64,000 nucleotides of DNA, from contig JBCNJP010000007.1 in NCBI GenBank assembly GCA_039602395.1, positions 103,184,772 through 103,248,771 on the forward strand, given 5' to 3'. Source of the stretch: Deinandra increscens subsp. villosa (Eukaryota > Streptophyta > Magnoliopsida > Asterales > Asteraceae). Made by a program: the position numbers and the translations under genes. Of the stretch, positions 1 through 9,963 are shown piece by piece. The notes under the pieces are model-generated. The model was not told the origin of the DNA. It made no database searches and worked only from the letters and a program-made list of their open reading frames with translations. Numbering within the stretch: the first letter of the stretch is position 1; the number at the start of each line of letters is the position of its first letter.

Positions 1-274
1 CTTTTTAAGCCTTAAAGGCTTAACCCCCCAGTTAGGACATAACCCCCCATTAAGGCGTGAACAAATCCCCCATTAAGGGCAAACCGCAGGATTAAGAGTG
101 GTGTCCAGAAAAAAAAAAGTTGGATGTCTCTAGTAATCCCCTTAAAATATACACTTTGCATAAAATGGACGTACTTTTAGATAGAAAGATGTTGAGACAA
201 TATAATGTACTTTCTAAATTTTATCATTGTAAAACTTAAATCTTATCTTTATCAAAAGGTTTTTCTTCTTTACC

Positions 275-774
275 NNNNNNNNNNNNNNNNNNNNNNNNNN
301 NNNNNNNNNNNNNNNNNNNNNNNNNNNNNNNNNNNNNNNNNNNNNNNNNNNNNNNNNNNNNNNNNNNNNNNNNNNNNNNNNNNNNNNNNNNNNNNNNNNN
401 NNNNNNNNNNNNNNNNNNNNNNNNNNNNNNNNNNNNNNNNNNNNNNNNNNNNNNNNNNNNNNNNNNNNNNNNNNNNNNNNNNNNNNNNNNNNNNNNNNNN
501 NNNNNNNNNNNNNNNNNNNNNNNNNNNNNNNNNNNNNNNNNNNNNNNNNNNNNNNNNNNNNNNNNNNNNNNNNNNNNNNNNNNNNNNNNNNNNNNNNNNN
601 NNNNNNNNNNNNNNNNNNNNNNNNNNNNNNNNNNNNNNNNNNNNNNNNNNNNNNNNNNNNNNNNNNNNNNNNNNNNNNNNNNNNNNNNNNNNNNNNNNNN
701 NNNNNNNNNNNNNNNNNNNNNNNNNNNNNNNNNNNNNNNNNNNNNNNNNNNNNNNNNNNNNNNNNNNNNNNNNN
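275..774. other. Assembly gap of 500 N
   Basis: A run of exactly 500 N, a conventional placeholder length. It begins where the left inverted-repeat arm is still matching the right arm, so the gap probably covers the centre of the hairpin and its true length is unknown. Confidence 0.99.
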
Positions 775-1003
775 ACAATAATCCCAATTGTTTATTGGGT
801 CGCCGTTAATTTTCCACTAACTCCGTTAGTTGTGTGTTGACGTGGCACATGCCACGTCAGCAAGTATGATGCCACATCACCTGCCACATCAGCAAAAATG
901 ATGCCACATCACCTGCCACGTCAGCAAGTACTAACGGAGTTAGTGAAAAATTAACGGCGGTCCAATGAATTCCAAGACCCAAATAATTGGGATTATTGTA
1001 GGC
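775..1003. repeat. Inner inverted repeat (MITE-like) with GCCACGTCAGCA spacer repeats
   Basis: The left arm (ACAATAATCCCAATT, then CGCCGTTAATTTTCCACTAA and CTCCGTTAG) returns inverted at about 931-1000. The centre has alternating GCCACGTCAGCA and GCCACATCA units. The arms resemble the ends of the MULE at 30715-31999 (ATTGGCC, CCGCCGTTAA), so this is probably a short non-autonomous relative. Confidence 0.6.
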
Positions 1004-1595
1004 CAATATTGAAACTCGGATTATTATCCGCCAATACCCAATAACTTGGATTATTTAATTCCAATTTCCTTAAAACAATAATAATGATGATGATGATGAT
1101 GATGATAGTTACATTCTAAATTAGTTAAAACCGGGTGATATATGTTGTAACCATATGGTAAAGAAGAAAAACCTTTTGATAAAGATAAGATTTAAATTTT
1201 GACAATGATAAAATTTAGAAAGTACATTATATTGTCTCAACATCTTTCTATCTAAAAGTAAGTCTATTTTATGCAAAGTGTATATTTTAAGGGGACTACT
1301 AGAGACACCCAACTTTTTTTTTCTGGACACCACCCTTAACCCTGCGGTTTGCCCTTAATGGGGGATTTGTTCACGCCTTAATGGGGGGTTATGCCCTAAC
1401 TGGGGGGGGGGGGGGGGGTTAAGCCTTTAAGGCTTAAAAAGCAACCGAATGTTTTTGGGATCGGTGCCACCAATCATTGAGTAGTTGTTTGAACTGCCAT
1501 GTTAAGCCCTTAATGGGGCATTTTGGGTTTTAGATTTTTTTTCTAAGTTATGTTTTTTTTTTAAATAAAGATTAACTATTTTATAAAAGTTTATA

Positions 1596-1850
1596 AATTA
1601 CTCTCGGGAACACTAATATAAACGATCGTATAGTATAAGTTTTTTTTTCTTTTTTTAAAATAACTCGTTTAACTTTTTAATAACTTACAAATATTAAAAC
1701 GTTAAATTTTGTATTCGTAACTAAAAGTTTATGAAGTTCTCTCGGGAACACCAATATAAACGATCATATAGTATAAGATTTTTTTTTTCTATTTTTCTTA
1801 ATAACTCGTTTAACTTTTTAATAACTTACAAATATTAAAACTTGTTATTA
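1596..1850. repeat. Tandem duplication, about 135-bp unit, two copies
   Basis: The segment beginning CTCTCGGGAACAC and ending AACTTACAAATATTAAAAC occurs at about 1601-1700 and again at about 1738-1840. The copies differ by a few substitutions and by T-run length. Confidence 0.75.
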
Positions 1851-2374
1851 TTATTATTATTAAACTATTCATATCAAACTTATTATTATTATTACAAAAT
1901 TTAGAATACAATTTAAAATTAAAAAATATATATATTTTTAAATCTTAATGGGGCGTTTAGCCCTTAATGGGGCATTGTGTCACCAATGATTACATAGGTA
2001 TCAGTGTAAATGACTGACTGGAACAACTTTTTAAGCTTAATGGGGTGGTTTGCCTTAAATGGGGCGGTTTGCTTGGTGTCTTCCAAAAAAATTGAGATGT
2101 TTAAAGAAAATGACTATTTTAATGCAACACAATTGGCTTGATGGACTTCTTTTAGGAGTTTAGTATAATAAAGGTACGTGAAAGGACCTTTTATATGTTT
2201 TTTTAACGACCAATAAAATAACACTGACTCATGTAGGAACCTTACTAGGCAAACGGAACTTTTTTTGTTAGTTTTTTTTTTCTTATGATAAACATCTGTT
2301 TAACTAGATGAGTGGAGAATAAATGTTATTAAACTCGAGTTTGAGTATTTATTTTAAGAGATGTTTTAAAAGAC

Positions 2375-2478
2375 ATTATGATGGTTAAGTAATCTGTCCT
2401 ATAATAAAAGAGTTAAGGCTTTTAAATTATGATGGTTAAGTAATCTGTCCTATAATAAAAGAGTTAAGGCTTTTAAAT
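2375..2478. repeat. Perfect tandem duplication of 52 bp
   Basis: The 52-bp unit starting ATTATGATGGTTAAG and ending GGCTTTTAA is present twice head to tail. I see no difference between the copies, so the duplication is recent or conserved. Confidence 0.85.
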
Positions 2479-3458
2479 CATGTAAATTGTAAGTATAATG
2501 TATTTATTTTAGAAAATCTAAAACTAGTTCAAAAAGTTTATTTTAAGAGAAACTTAACTTTATATTGACTTTTTGAGTTTAATGTCTAAAAACTCAAGCT
2601 TATTTTGTGACTAATTTTACAAGTTTAACTTGTCTATATATTATTAAGTTATTTTATGATTGTATATGCATGAAATTTATTATGTAGTTATTTATCATAC
2701 TATATATAAAAATATATTATATAAATAATAAATCTGCTTAGACTCGCAAGCTTAATCAACCGAGTAGAGAGCTTAAGAGCTTATGGTTAAGCTCTTTTAT
2801 TAACCGAACACCTTTTTTAAATTTAAAATATAGCTCAGACTAAAACCCATTTAAATTTAACTTAACTAAATATTTCAAACTCATATATATGAAGTAGCTA
2901 GGCTAGTGATCGAGCGACTAGATTTGTTTGAAACTCACACATATGATATACTCTTTAAAGTTTAAACTATAAAATTACGTATTCTTAGTTGAATTTGACA
3001 AACAAGTGTGGTATTTTTTCTTTATAAATGGACTGAAATAAAAAATATTAATACGTAAATTTTTAATTTCGATTTCCATAAACTATAAAAATTATAAAGT
3101 TAAATACTATTTACGTTCATGAGATTTGATAGATTTTAACTATTTGAGTCAAATTCTCAAATTATAAATTATGATGATCTATTATTATTTTTCAAATTTA
3201 ATGCAAAAGTAAAATAATGATGATCTATTATTATTTTTGATTTTGAGGGTGGCCGGTAAAGGAGACACAATGGAGACATGGAGGCTTGGGTTTTTGAAAA
3301 TTTCCCAGTTTTGTTGTCGGGCGGCATTTTTTGCTTCGAGTACTGTTGTGTTGTCTGTACTTGCTGCCATATAGAAGAAAACAATCTACATCTCTAGGAT
3401 AGAGCGGTGGCCTCAAAACTTTATAGATCTTTTTAGTGTAATCTAATCAGAATGTATC

Positions 3459-4310
3459 ATGAAAGACGGGGGCCTGGGATTAACGTCGTTCCATTTTTTC
3501 AACATTTGTATGCTTGCAAAGTGGGCATGGAGATTCAAAGTGGAACCGGATAATTTGTGGAGAAGGGTGGTTTTCTGTATCCATTCGGGCCCCAACTCCT
3601 CGTCGTCGTTTCTGCCGTTAAAACCTTGTATCGGGGGCGTGTGGAAGGCCATAATCAAGGCTGTGAATGATCTTAATGGTGTTGGAATCAACCTCCACGA
3701 TATCATGAAAGAGGAAAGCGGAGTGTGGAAATGGAATGGCGATATTCATGGCAGTTTTTCAGTCAAGTCCCTCAGATTTCTTCTGGCCAATCAACAGCAA
3801 TGTGAACCCAATTTCCCTCTCAGATGGACTAAAATGGTGCCCCTAAAGGTCAATCTTGTGGCTTGGAGAGCGATCCTTGAAAGACTCCCCACCAGAGACG
3901 GATTAATCCGACGCAATATCCAGGTGCATTGCGATAGCTGCATCCTTTGTGGCGAGACCCAGGAATCCACGATCCACATCTTTACTGGTTGCAGTTTCAC
4001 CAACATGATTTGGCTCATCGTCTCTCAATGGTGCCGAGTCAATCAACCCATCATGTTCAGCGTTGCGGACATCGTCACGTGGTACAAAGATCTCAATTTA
4101 TCGGATCGCAAAAACAAAGCTTTGGAGATTGTCTTCCTCACTGGGATTTGGAGTATTTGGAATGAAAGAAACAAGGCGATTTTCGAGCATAGACCTCCCT
4201 CTCTTCAAAGAGTCATTACGGAGATTAAATATTGGAGTTTCATTTGGTACGTTAACCGTGTCTGTAACCATTCCATTAGTTGGAATGATTGGTCTTCTTT
4301 CTCTATATGA
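3459..4310 (+). pseudogene. LINE (L1-type) ORF2 3' end: zf-RVT region of a non-LTR retrotransposon
   Basis: An open frame of 283 residues matches the C-terminal part of plant L1-type ORF2. It starts with the GGLGL motif that follows the reverse transcriptase core. It then shows the KWNGDIHGSFSVKSL segment, a zinc-binding-like module (PLKVNLVAWRAILERLPTR, then CILCG and H-x5-C), and a tail rich in W (GIWSIWNERNKAIFE). The endonuclease and the catalytic RT core are absent, so the element is truncated at its 5' end. A 3' untranslated segment with AATAAA and an A11 tract at about 4400-4411 marks the normal LINE 3' terminus. The ORF is open but cannot encode a functional LINE protein. Confidence 0.85.
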
Positions 4311-4461
4311 TGATTGATATGTTGTAATGTTCTTTATGTCGTGCGTCCGCTAGTGTCTTGCTAGTGTGCTCGCGTGTTTGAATAAAATCTTCGCTGTTCA
4401 AAAAAAAAAAATTTTACCTAATTTTGACACAGGAAGAAATAATTTTGACACAGAAAGCATA

Positions 4462-4722
4462 CGGTCGTTTGATGCCAAACGGCCGTTTGGTTTTGGTCCG
4501 GAAAACTAGGTACGAGAGAATTATTTTGCACGACCGTTTAGAAAGAAACGATCGTTCATGTTTAGTCAAAACGGTCGTTTGATCAGGAACGGTCGTTTTG
4601 TGTGTGTGAATTATTTTTGATTTACAAAAGCTGAGAGAGCATGTGAGCTAACATTTTAGCAACGACCGTTTAGTGACAAACGACCCCTTTCTATGGTCGT
4701 TTGGTCACAAACGACCGTTTGT
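4462..4722. repeat. Subterminal array of ACG-NN-CGT palindromes, left end
   Basis: About ten copies of the core ACGGTCGT, ACGGCCGT, ACGACCGT or ACGATCGT lie at irregular spacing, most within AAACG-NN-CGTTTG. CCAAACGGCCGTTTGG at about 4477 is a perfect 16-bp palindrome. The same words recur at 7250-7360 near the other end. Subterminal repeats of this kind bind transposase in several DNA transposon families; that role is inference here. Confidence 0.75.
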
Positions 4723-4871
4723 GAGATTCCAAAAACAAAATTACACATTTCAAAGTTGAATTAACGATTCGATTGATTCGACGTAATATTCCGCTGGTTT
4801 TCTATACGTATGAAAAATTTGGTTATAAAACGAGGACGTGAGTATTTCAATTTCATTGTCTTATATCGTCT

Positions 4872-5708
4872 ATGAATTTCCAAATAAATACGCAAGTAAT
4901 GTCGTGGTTCAACTACCTATTTGAGAGCGATGAAACATCCGGTGGAACTTCTGGAGGTGATAACTCAATCCCCGGTGGTAATAGTGGAGGTGATAACTCC
5001 ATCCCTGGTGGTACTAACAGCGAAGATAATCACGTAGATAATTATATTCATGGATATAATTATAATTATAATCACGAAGATCACGGCCATCGCCGTGAAT
5101 ATGGGGCTTCTTACACCGGAGGTGATAGCTGGGCTGAGTCCACGGATACATTGGCCCGGCTAGATATTCAGGTAGCTCTGAACATGCATATAGTGATGCC
5201 GGTGGGGGATGGTGTTTATGGATGGACCGCAGGTATGAAAATTAGGTAATTACAATATATATTGTTGTCTAATATGTTTACTAACGTTTGTTTTATTTTG
5301 CAGACGGGGGGTTGCATGTGTTTAATGGACCCCAGGACGCTGATGTGGCTCGGATGGCCTACCTGCAGCAGATAGGTGCAGAGGATGCGACCGCACAGGA
5401 GGGACAGCCCGCACAACAGGAACAGGTCGCGGGCCCGGCTCCACCACCACCGCCACCTCCTGAGATACATCCACATGTCATCATCCCACCGGTTGCACCC
5501 ACTCCCGAGTTTATGCGGGAGACTCTTCGCCAGTTGCGTGAGGTGACTCATTACTACGACACGATATCGCGTTCAACGCGTGGACGGCGGAGAGTATGCA
5601 GCGGCTGGCGGAGAGGAGGGGTGTGGTGCTTCAGCCACCGCCTCATCTAGAGCCCTTTGTGGACCCGGATGCTGACGCCGACCAGGAGATGGATGACCAG
5701 GACGATCA
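4872..5708 (+). pseudogene. Spliced two-exon gene of unknown function inside the transposon, frameshifted near its end
   Basis: I do not recognise this protein. Exon 1 is 4872-5232 and exon 2 starts at 5304. The 71-bp intron has good GT and TTTTGCAG borders, and the reading frame continues across it (TA-D-GGLHVFNG). Residues about 22-45 hold three tandem 11-residue repeats rich in SGGDNSIPGG. A Y/N/H-rich stretch follows. Exon 2 has an acidic and glutamine-rich part and a run of seven prolines. After about 5575 the frame ends at 5650 in a low-quality R/W-rich tail. The +1 frame instead stays open to 5718 with a smooth acidic C-terminus (PDADADQEMDDQDD). I infer a one- or two-base indel. It may be the element's accessory protein or a captured host gene. 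Confidence 0.5.
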
Positions 5709-6469
5709 TGCTCCTTAGTTGTAGGTTTATGTTTCATTTGTTATTATGTATTTGTTAGTAACAAACTATCAACTTTTTTTTTTGGTGTTATGTTAACAAA
5801 TGGTTTATGGTAATGTGTTATTATGTTATTTGTGTTTGAAATCTAACCGTATGAATATGTAGCCGCTTTAATTTACATGTTAATATCATAAGAAATGTAT
5901 TGCCTATGTTAAACTTATGAAAAACTTAATCGAAATTTTGACAAAAATCTTATTTTCCTGATTTTCTAGTAAAATTCAAAAAAAAAAAAAAATTTAAATA
6001 GGAGATAAATAGGCCACATAAAACCATCAAAAATTTGACAAAAAACTGGATTTTCCTTATTTTCTTCAGAAATTACTTAAAATTTGTGGTAATAACAAAT
6101 AAAATACATATAAAATATATAATTTTGAAAAATCAAACGATATTATTACAATACGCCTTAAAATCTTATTTATGACTCATAAACAAATTTTCGTGACAAT
6201 CAGAAATAGTAAAAAAATAAATTTCATTTCAAAAGCCTCAAAAAGCCTCAAAAAATAAATTTCATTTTTGTGACAATAAAATAAAACTATCTTTTCCCAA
6301 CGTCTCTATTTTGAACAACTTTATCCCAAGCAAACGGTTATATTTCCAATTGAAACAAGTCTTAAATGATGTTATAATAGCATAGAAGATGAGCTACAAT
6401 TATTCTGAAAATAACATCACCGACTATAATACTTTAATAGGAAATTACATCATAAACCTAAACATACTT

Positions 6470-6904
6470 TTAATGATTCCAGGGGAAGTCCCAGTCTTGT
6501 TCAGGAACGGGGTTAACCGGAGGACGAGGTGGGTTAACCGGAGGACGAGGTGGATTAACCGGAGGACGACGCGGATTAACCCGAGGACGACGTGGATTAA
6601 CCGGAGGACAAGGGGGGTTAACCGAAGGACGAGTTGTGTTGATCGGAGGACGACGCTGGTTGACCGGAGGACGATGTGGCGGGTAACCAGAAACGGGGTT
6701 AACATGTTGACGGTTAAAAAAATCGTCAGGAAACTCATCAACGTTAATTGGATTCATTTGATCACCGAAAAGCGGGAGTGCCTGAAGATCATCGGGGGCT
6801 TCATTCATAATCCGCAGAAAATCATCCATAGACATACTCATGTCCCCGTTGTCTTCATAATCCTGCATATAAGGATAAAAACTATTGTTTCCTTGATTTG
6901 CCAT
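6470..6904 (-). CDS. Proline-rich tandem-repeat protein encoded by the transposon
   Basis: A 144-residue ORF starts at 6904. The N-terminal ~60 residues are acidic (MANQGNNSFYPYMQDYED, then MDDFLRIMNEAPDD). The rest is a degenerate heptad array PPVNPRR/PPVNPPR, about nine units, encoded by a 21-bp minisatellite at roughly 6505-6690. The N-terminus resembles the low-complexity leader of plant proteins linked to PIF/Harbinger ORF1 (SANT/Myb-like), but no Myb domain follows, so this assignment is weak. It has its own promoter-like region at 6905-7075. It could be a first exon whose partner exons are lost, or a short accessory protein. Confidence 0.5.
   Translation of the reverse strand: MANQGNNSFYPYMQDYEDNGDMSMSMDDFLRIMNEAPDDLQALPLFGDQMNPINVDEFPDDFFNRQHVNPVSGYPPHRPPVNQRRPPINTTRPSVNPPCPPVNPRRPRVNPRRPPVNPPRPPVNPPRPPVNPVPEQDWDFPWNH
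6505..6690. repeat. 21-bp minisatellite encoding PPVNPxR heptads
   Basis: The plus strand shows about nine units of GGTTAACCGGAGGACGA with variable last bases. The unit length is a multiple of three, so copy changes keep the minus-strand ORF open. Confidence 0.85.
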
Positions 6905-7075
6905 TGAATGTATTATTCCAACATTCTGTGGACCAGTACTAGTATATATAGGCTATAACCCCAACGGCTATATTTCAAAAGGCTATAATCTTAACGTCTA
7001 TAACCCAACGGCTATATTTCAAACGGCTATTTTTTGAAACGGATACATTTCAAATGGCTATTTTTTCAGTTGCAT
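6905..7075 (-). promoter_or_regulatory. Promoter of the 6470-6904 gene with TATA box and AACGG array
   Basis: Reading toward the ATG on the minus strand, CTATATATACTAG lies about 40 bp before the start codon. Upstream, on the plus strand, are at least five AACGGCTAT or AACGGATA motifs between about 6960 and 7060. AACGG is the core of the MSA element bound by plant R1R2R3-Myb (Myb3R) factors in G2/M genes. Mitotic regulation of this transposon gene is therefore an inference worth testing. Confidence 0.5.
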
Positions 7076-7249
7076 TTTGAATTTCAAATAAATTACGTTG
7101 TACATTCTTCAGTTAATTTGAAATTTTTAATAAATTCTAGTTGCAACATCATGGCCTCATAGGTGTGTTTTTGAAATTTAGGGACTTCAATATATCATAT
7201 TTAATTTTATCTGTTAAAATTAAAAGAATTTAAAAAAAAAAGCATAAAC

Positions 7250-7360
7250 GGTCGTTTGAGGACAAACGGCCCTTATAAAACATTCTCTGACAGGATAAAT
7301 TTTCTAGATTTCCGCATCATAACCAAACGGTCGTTTGGCCCCAAACGACCGTTTGATTTC
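7250..7360. repeat. Subterminal ACG-NN-CGT palindromes, right end
   Basis: AAACGGTCGTTTG, AAACGGCCC, CCAAACGGTCGTTTGG and CAAACGACCGTTTG lie within about 110 bp, mirroring the left-end array of the same element. Confidence 0.75.
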
Positions 7361-7639
7361 TGTGTCAAAATCAAAAAGCCCTGTGTCATTAGCCGGACCC
7401 TAATTTTATCCACACAATTTTAAAACTATCCTGAAAGTACCCTCTAAGTAAAGGGACGAAGTCTGAAAGTTAGCATCTTTTTAAAATAAGTATAAGAAGT
7501 AAATTATACATGTAAATGATACAACCACGATATATTTTTTAAAACATTAACATAAAGAAAACATAATTTCATTCATTAGGCAATATGTAAAGTCATTAAA
7601 AAATAACATCCAAACTACTCGTCTTTTTTCGTTCGATAA

Positions 7640-8030
7640 ATGAATGTTTTTTTTGAAACGGCAGTAAATATTATATATAAAAAGACAAGCTCAAACAAGA
7701 GCAGAATTACAAAACATTTAGAGGGTTGATCATCCAATAGTTCCAATTTATAACTACCTTACTATTTCTCGAAGAGAACCAAGAAAAAGAATACAAAACG
7801 ATAGAATCAAAAATGCCGCCGTTCTGAAAATTGCTTGGTTGAAAAATCATGAGATTCCTTGTTTTCCATACGAGCCACCACGTAGTATAGATGATGGTGC
7901 ATATCACATCTTTCTTGATCCTAGAACATTTGATATCTTTAATATTTTTTATCATCGCCTTAGGGCAATTCGGAGTCAAACCATCTATTATCATTGACAA
8001 TCTGGGGGGGGGGGGGGGGGTATCATGCAT
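7640..8030 (-). pseudogene. LINE ORF2 C-terminal tail, second remnant
   Basis: On the minus strand the frame reads KKDVICTIIYTTWWLVWKTR and then NLMIF, followed by SWFSSRNSK and a final NWNYWMINPL. This is the usual C-terminus of plant L1-type ORF2, downstream of the zinc-binding region. After the stop (about 7707) comes a short 3' UTR, then A-rich sequence at about 7650 as read on the minus strand. Everything upstream is missing. A G run of about 18 at 8006-8023 abuts the truncated edge. Confidence 0.75.
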
Positions 8031-8094
8031 GTGTATATTACACTTGCTATCTTATTGCACGTCATCACTTGTCCGGGTCAGTTAATTATTATAG

Positions 8095-8373
8095 CCAACT
8101 TCAACTTTAATACACTGAAAGTCCGTTCGACGTGCTTTCTTGCAGACTCTTGTACCTTCTTCAATTTCTTTTTCTTGATGTCGGTTGGGTAACAAAAAGC
8201 CTTGACAAAAGTAGACTAAGAAGTGTATACTCCATGGGTAAGGTAATAGCCACAATTGTATTCTCAGCCATTAACATGAAATGGACATCTTGAGGCGACT
8301 CCATGCATCTCGTTAGTAAATAAAGAATATTGATTAAGAACATGATGTCGATGTTTAAACTGGCAACACCAAA
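8095..8373 (-). pseudogene. PIF/Harbinger DDE transposase, C-terminal part (split gene)
   Basis: Minus-strand frames together give the PIF/Harbinger DDE_Tnp_4 signature: YFGVASLNIDI, then LNQYSLFTNEMHGVA, a FHVNG segment, EYNCGYYLTHGVY, STFVKAFCYPTDIKKKK, and KVQESARKHVERTFSVLK. The last segment carries the conserved E of the catalytic triad within VER. It contains at least two frameshifts and one internal stop, so it is dead. The more N-terminal continuation lies at 16481-16560, across the LTR element inserted between YFGVA and the upstream WNG. Confidence 0.85.
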
Positions 8374-8435
8374 GTACCTGTAGGTCCTGTAAACTCCTAA
8401 ACACATGATATCTAATCAAACACGAGTGCGGAATC

Positions 8436-9083
8436 TGTTGGAACAAAAATCTATGTGACTGACGCCATCAAATCTGTTTACCGAAGCATTCGACTGAAGA
8501 ATCCATGTGAATTGATTCAGAGACGCGGGTTGTGATGCTCGAGGCTTGCAGATTGGACCAAAGACCGTTTTCTGGAAAAGTCAACCGTTCGGGTCAACGG
8601 TCAACGTAAAAGTCAACGGAAGATCGGTTCGAGCGAGTCAAGCTTCGGATTAATTTAATCAGCGTTGATTTAATTATCAATTTATGTTATTTACTTTACT
8701 TGTAATTTCGTTTATTCAGTTATGTATTTCTGTTGTTAGTCACCCTCACTATATATAGTGAGGGTGCCCATTACAAGTAAAGGAGTCTCCGAATGTGGAG
8801 ATGATGATTTTTCTTGTAGAGTGTGAGATTTCCATTCTAGAGAGAGAGTGAGTCATGGATTCTAGAGAGAGAGAGAGTGTTCTTCATGATTCATTGATTG
8901 TAATCTTTCGATTAATGAATTCATTCGATATGTTCATCATCTTTCTATGTTATGATTTCTTGATTCATCATATGATTATTCATGATTCATCTTCATCATC
9001 TTCTTCATTTGTTTTGAGTTTTTCTCATCCGAACATGTTCTTGCTCAAGATCGAGATTCTCGTAGTGAAAATCGGTCCTAACA
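8436..9083 (+). repeat. 5' LTR of the inner non-coding element
   Basis: It starts with TGTTGG and ends with CTAACA. A TATA-like ACTATATATAGTG lies at about 8748 inside the palindrome CACCCTCACTATATATAGTG. It is near identical to 11640-12266, apart from small indels in GA and TCATCA runs. Confidence 0.95.
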
Positions 9084-9100
9084 AATGGTATCAGAGCGGG
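9084..9100 (+). promoter_or_regulatory. Primer-binding site, initiator tRNA-Met type
   Basis: AATGGTATCAGAGCGGG lies immediately after the 5' LTR end. TGGTATCAGAGC is the usual plant copia primer-binding site. Confidence 0.9.
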
Positions 9101-9776
9101 TACCGATCAGATTCATCTCACCGTGAATCTGGTCACTCGAATCTGAGATTTTGAGCTTGAATGGTGAAGATGAGAAAACTTATTTTTTAGAGACTTTTTT
9201 CTATTTTTTCTTCGATTCTGGATGGATTCTGATGATATGGATGATAGATTCGTGTTCTGGAGTTCATTATTATGTTTGTTTATGTTCTACATCTTCAGAT
9301 CTGGTGGAGAAATGAAGATCCGAGCAGATTTTGGATCTTTGGAGTTTTTCCCGTATTTGAAGATTTTGAAGATTTTTAGCTTTGATTCTTCATTTTCTGG
9401 GCGTTTCTTCATGTTTTCGGATGATATGAGGTATGATTCTCAGTGGAAAACGCATTCCGGATCCATTGGAAGCATCCATTTCGTCTGATTCTCAACGGTT
9501 TGAGCAGATCTGGAAAAACACACACTGACGGTGAAAGTGTGTGTTCTTCGTGTTCTTGAAGATTTCCAGAATTTTGAAGACTTTTTTTGATCCGATTAGC
9601 TGCTGTTTATGGGTTGTTGGTGGCCACAATAGTCTCGTGAATGTTTTAGCTTCATATCTCGTGCATCATTACGGGTTTTTCTTTCATTTTTGGGCAGATT
9701 CAAGTTCACAAGTAAGTTCTTCGTGTTCATCCATTTTTCCAGATTTCTTAACTGTTTTGAAGATATGAAGATGTGC

Positions 9777-9963
9777 TTAGCGGACTTGCTGAGTTCTTAG
9801 CGAACTTCTCCTATTCTTAGCGAACTTGTTCCGATTCTTAGCGAACTTGTTTTGCTTTAGCGGACTTGTTTTCTGCTTAGCGGACTTGTTCCTTAGCGTA
9901 CTTCTCAGAACCCTTAGCGCACTTGTTCGAGCTTAGCGGACTTGTTTTTCGTTAGCGGACTTG
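9777..9963 (+). repeat. Leader array of the word TTAGCG-N-ACTTG
   Basis: Ten copies of TTAGCG(G/A/T/C)ACTT(G/C) lie within 187 bp of the internal region, about 690 bp after the primer-binding site. Spacing is irregular (about 13-25 bp) and the seventh base takes all four values. It is not a simple tandem repeat. Confidence 0.9.

Larger units (their letters stand above)
1..1440. mobile_element. DNA element with ~275-bp terminal inverted repeats, interrupted by an assembly gap
   Basis: Bases 1-274 reappear as their reverse complement at about 1154-1440, so the arms are about 275-285 bp. Both ends contain CTTTTTAAGCCTTAAAGGCT. The left arm has a six-base C run after its first 20 bases, and the matching G run in the right arm has grown to 17. 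Long arms with no visible coding sequence suggest a MULE-type or foldback non-autonomous element (inference). The window starts at the left tip, so no target-site duplication can be read there. The family is not proven. Confidence 0.6.
1441..3458. other. AT-rich region without recognisable gene
   Basis: I see no coding sequence. Fragments such as CCCTTAATGGGGCA at about 1505, 1950 and 2035 resemble the tips of the element at 1-1440, so the stretch probably contains decayed relatives of it. Confidence 0.5.
4426..7398. mobile_element. Two-gene DNA transposon with palindrome-rich termini (MULE-like by TSD)
   Basis: The first ~65 bp from GACACAGG match, inverted, the bases running back from about 7387. 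The shared motifs are GACACAG, TTTTGACACAGAAA, ACGGTCGTTTG and CCAAACG-NN-CGTTTGG. A 9-bp direct repeat CCTAATTTT lies at 4417-4425 and 7399-7407, which would fit a MULE target-site duplication. The right end would then carry about 11 extra bases (ATTAGCCGGAC) outside the matching region, so the exact ends are uncertain. Two genes start near opposite ends and read toward each other. No transposase was recognised. It landed just past the poly(A) tail of the LINE at 3459-4411. Confidence 0.6.

Noticed and set aside
205..840. Long open frames across 205-840 on both strands
   Set aside because: They consist almost entirely of the N gap.
3443..3706. Minus-strand ORF overlapping the LINE
   Set aside because: Antisense shadow of the zf-RVT frame. 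No independent signature.
6389..6907. Plus-strand arginine-rich ORF (172 aa)
   Set aside because: Antisense reading of the 21-bp minisatellite. The minus-strand gene has the promoter and a sensible N-terminus.
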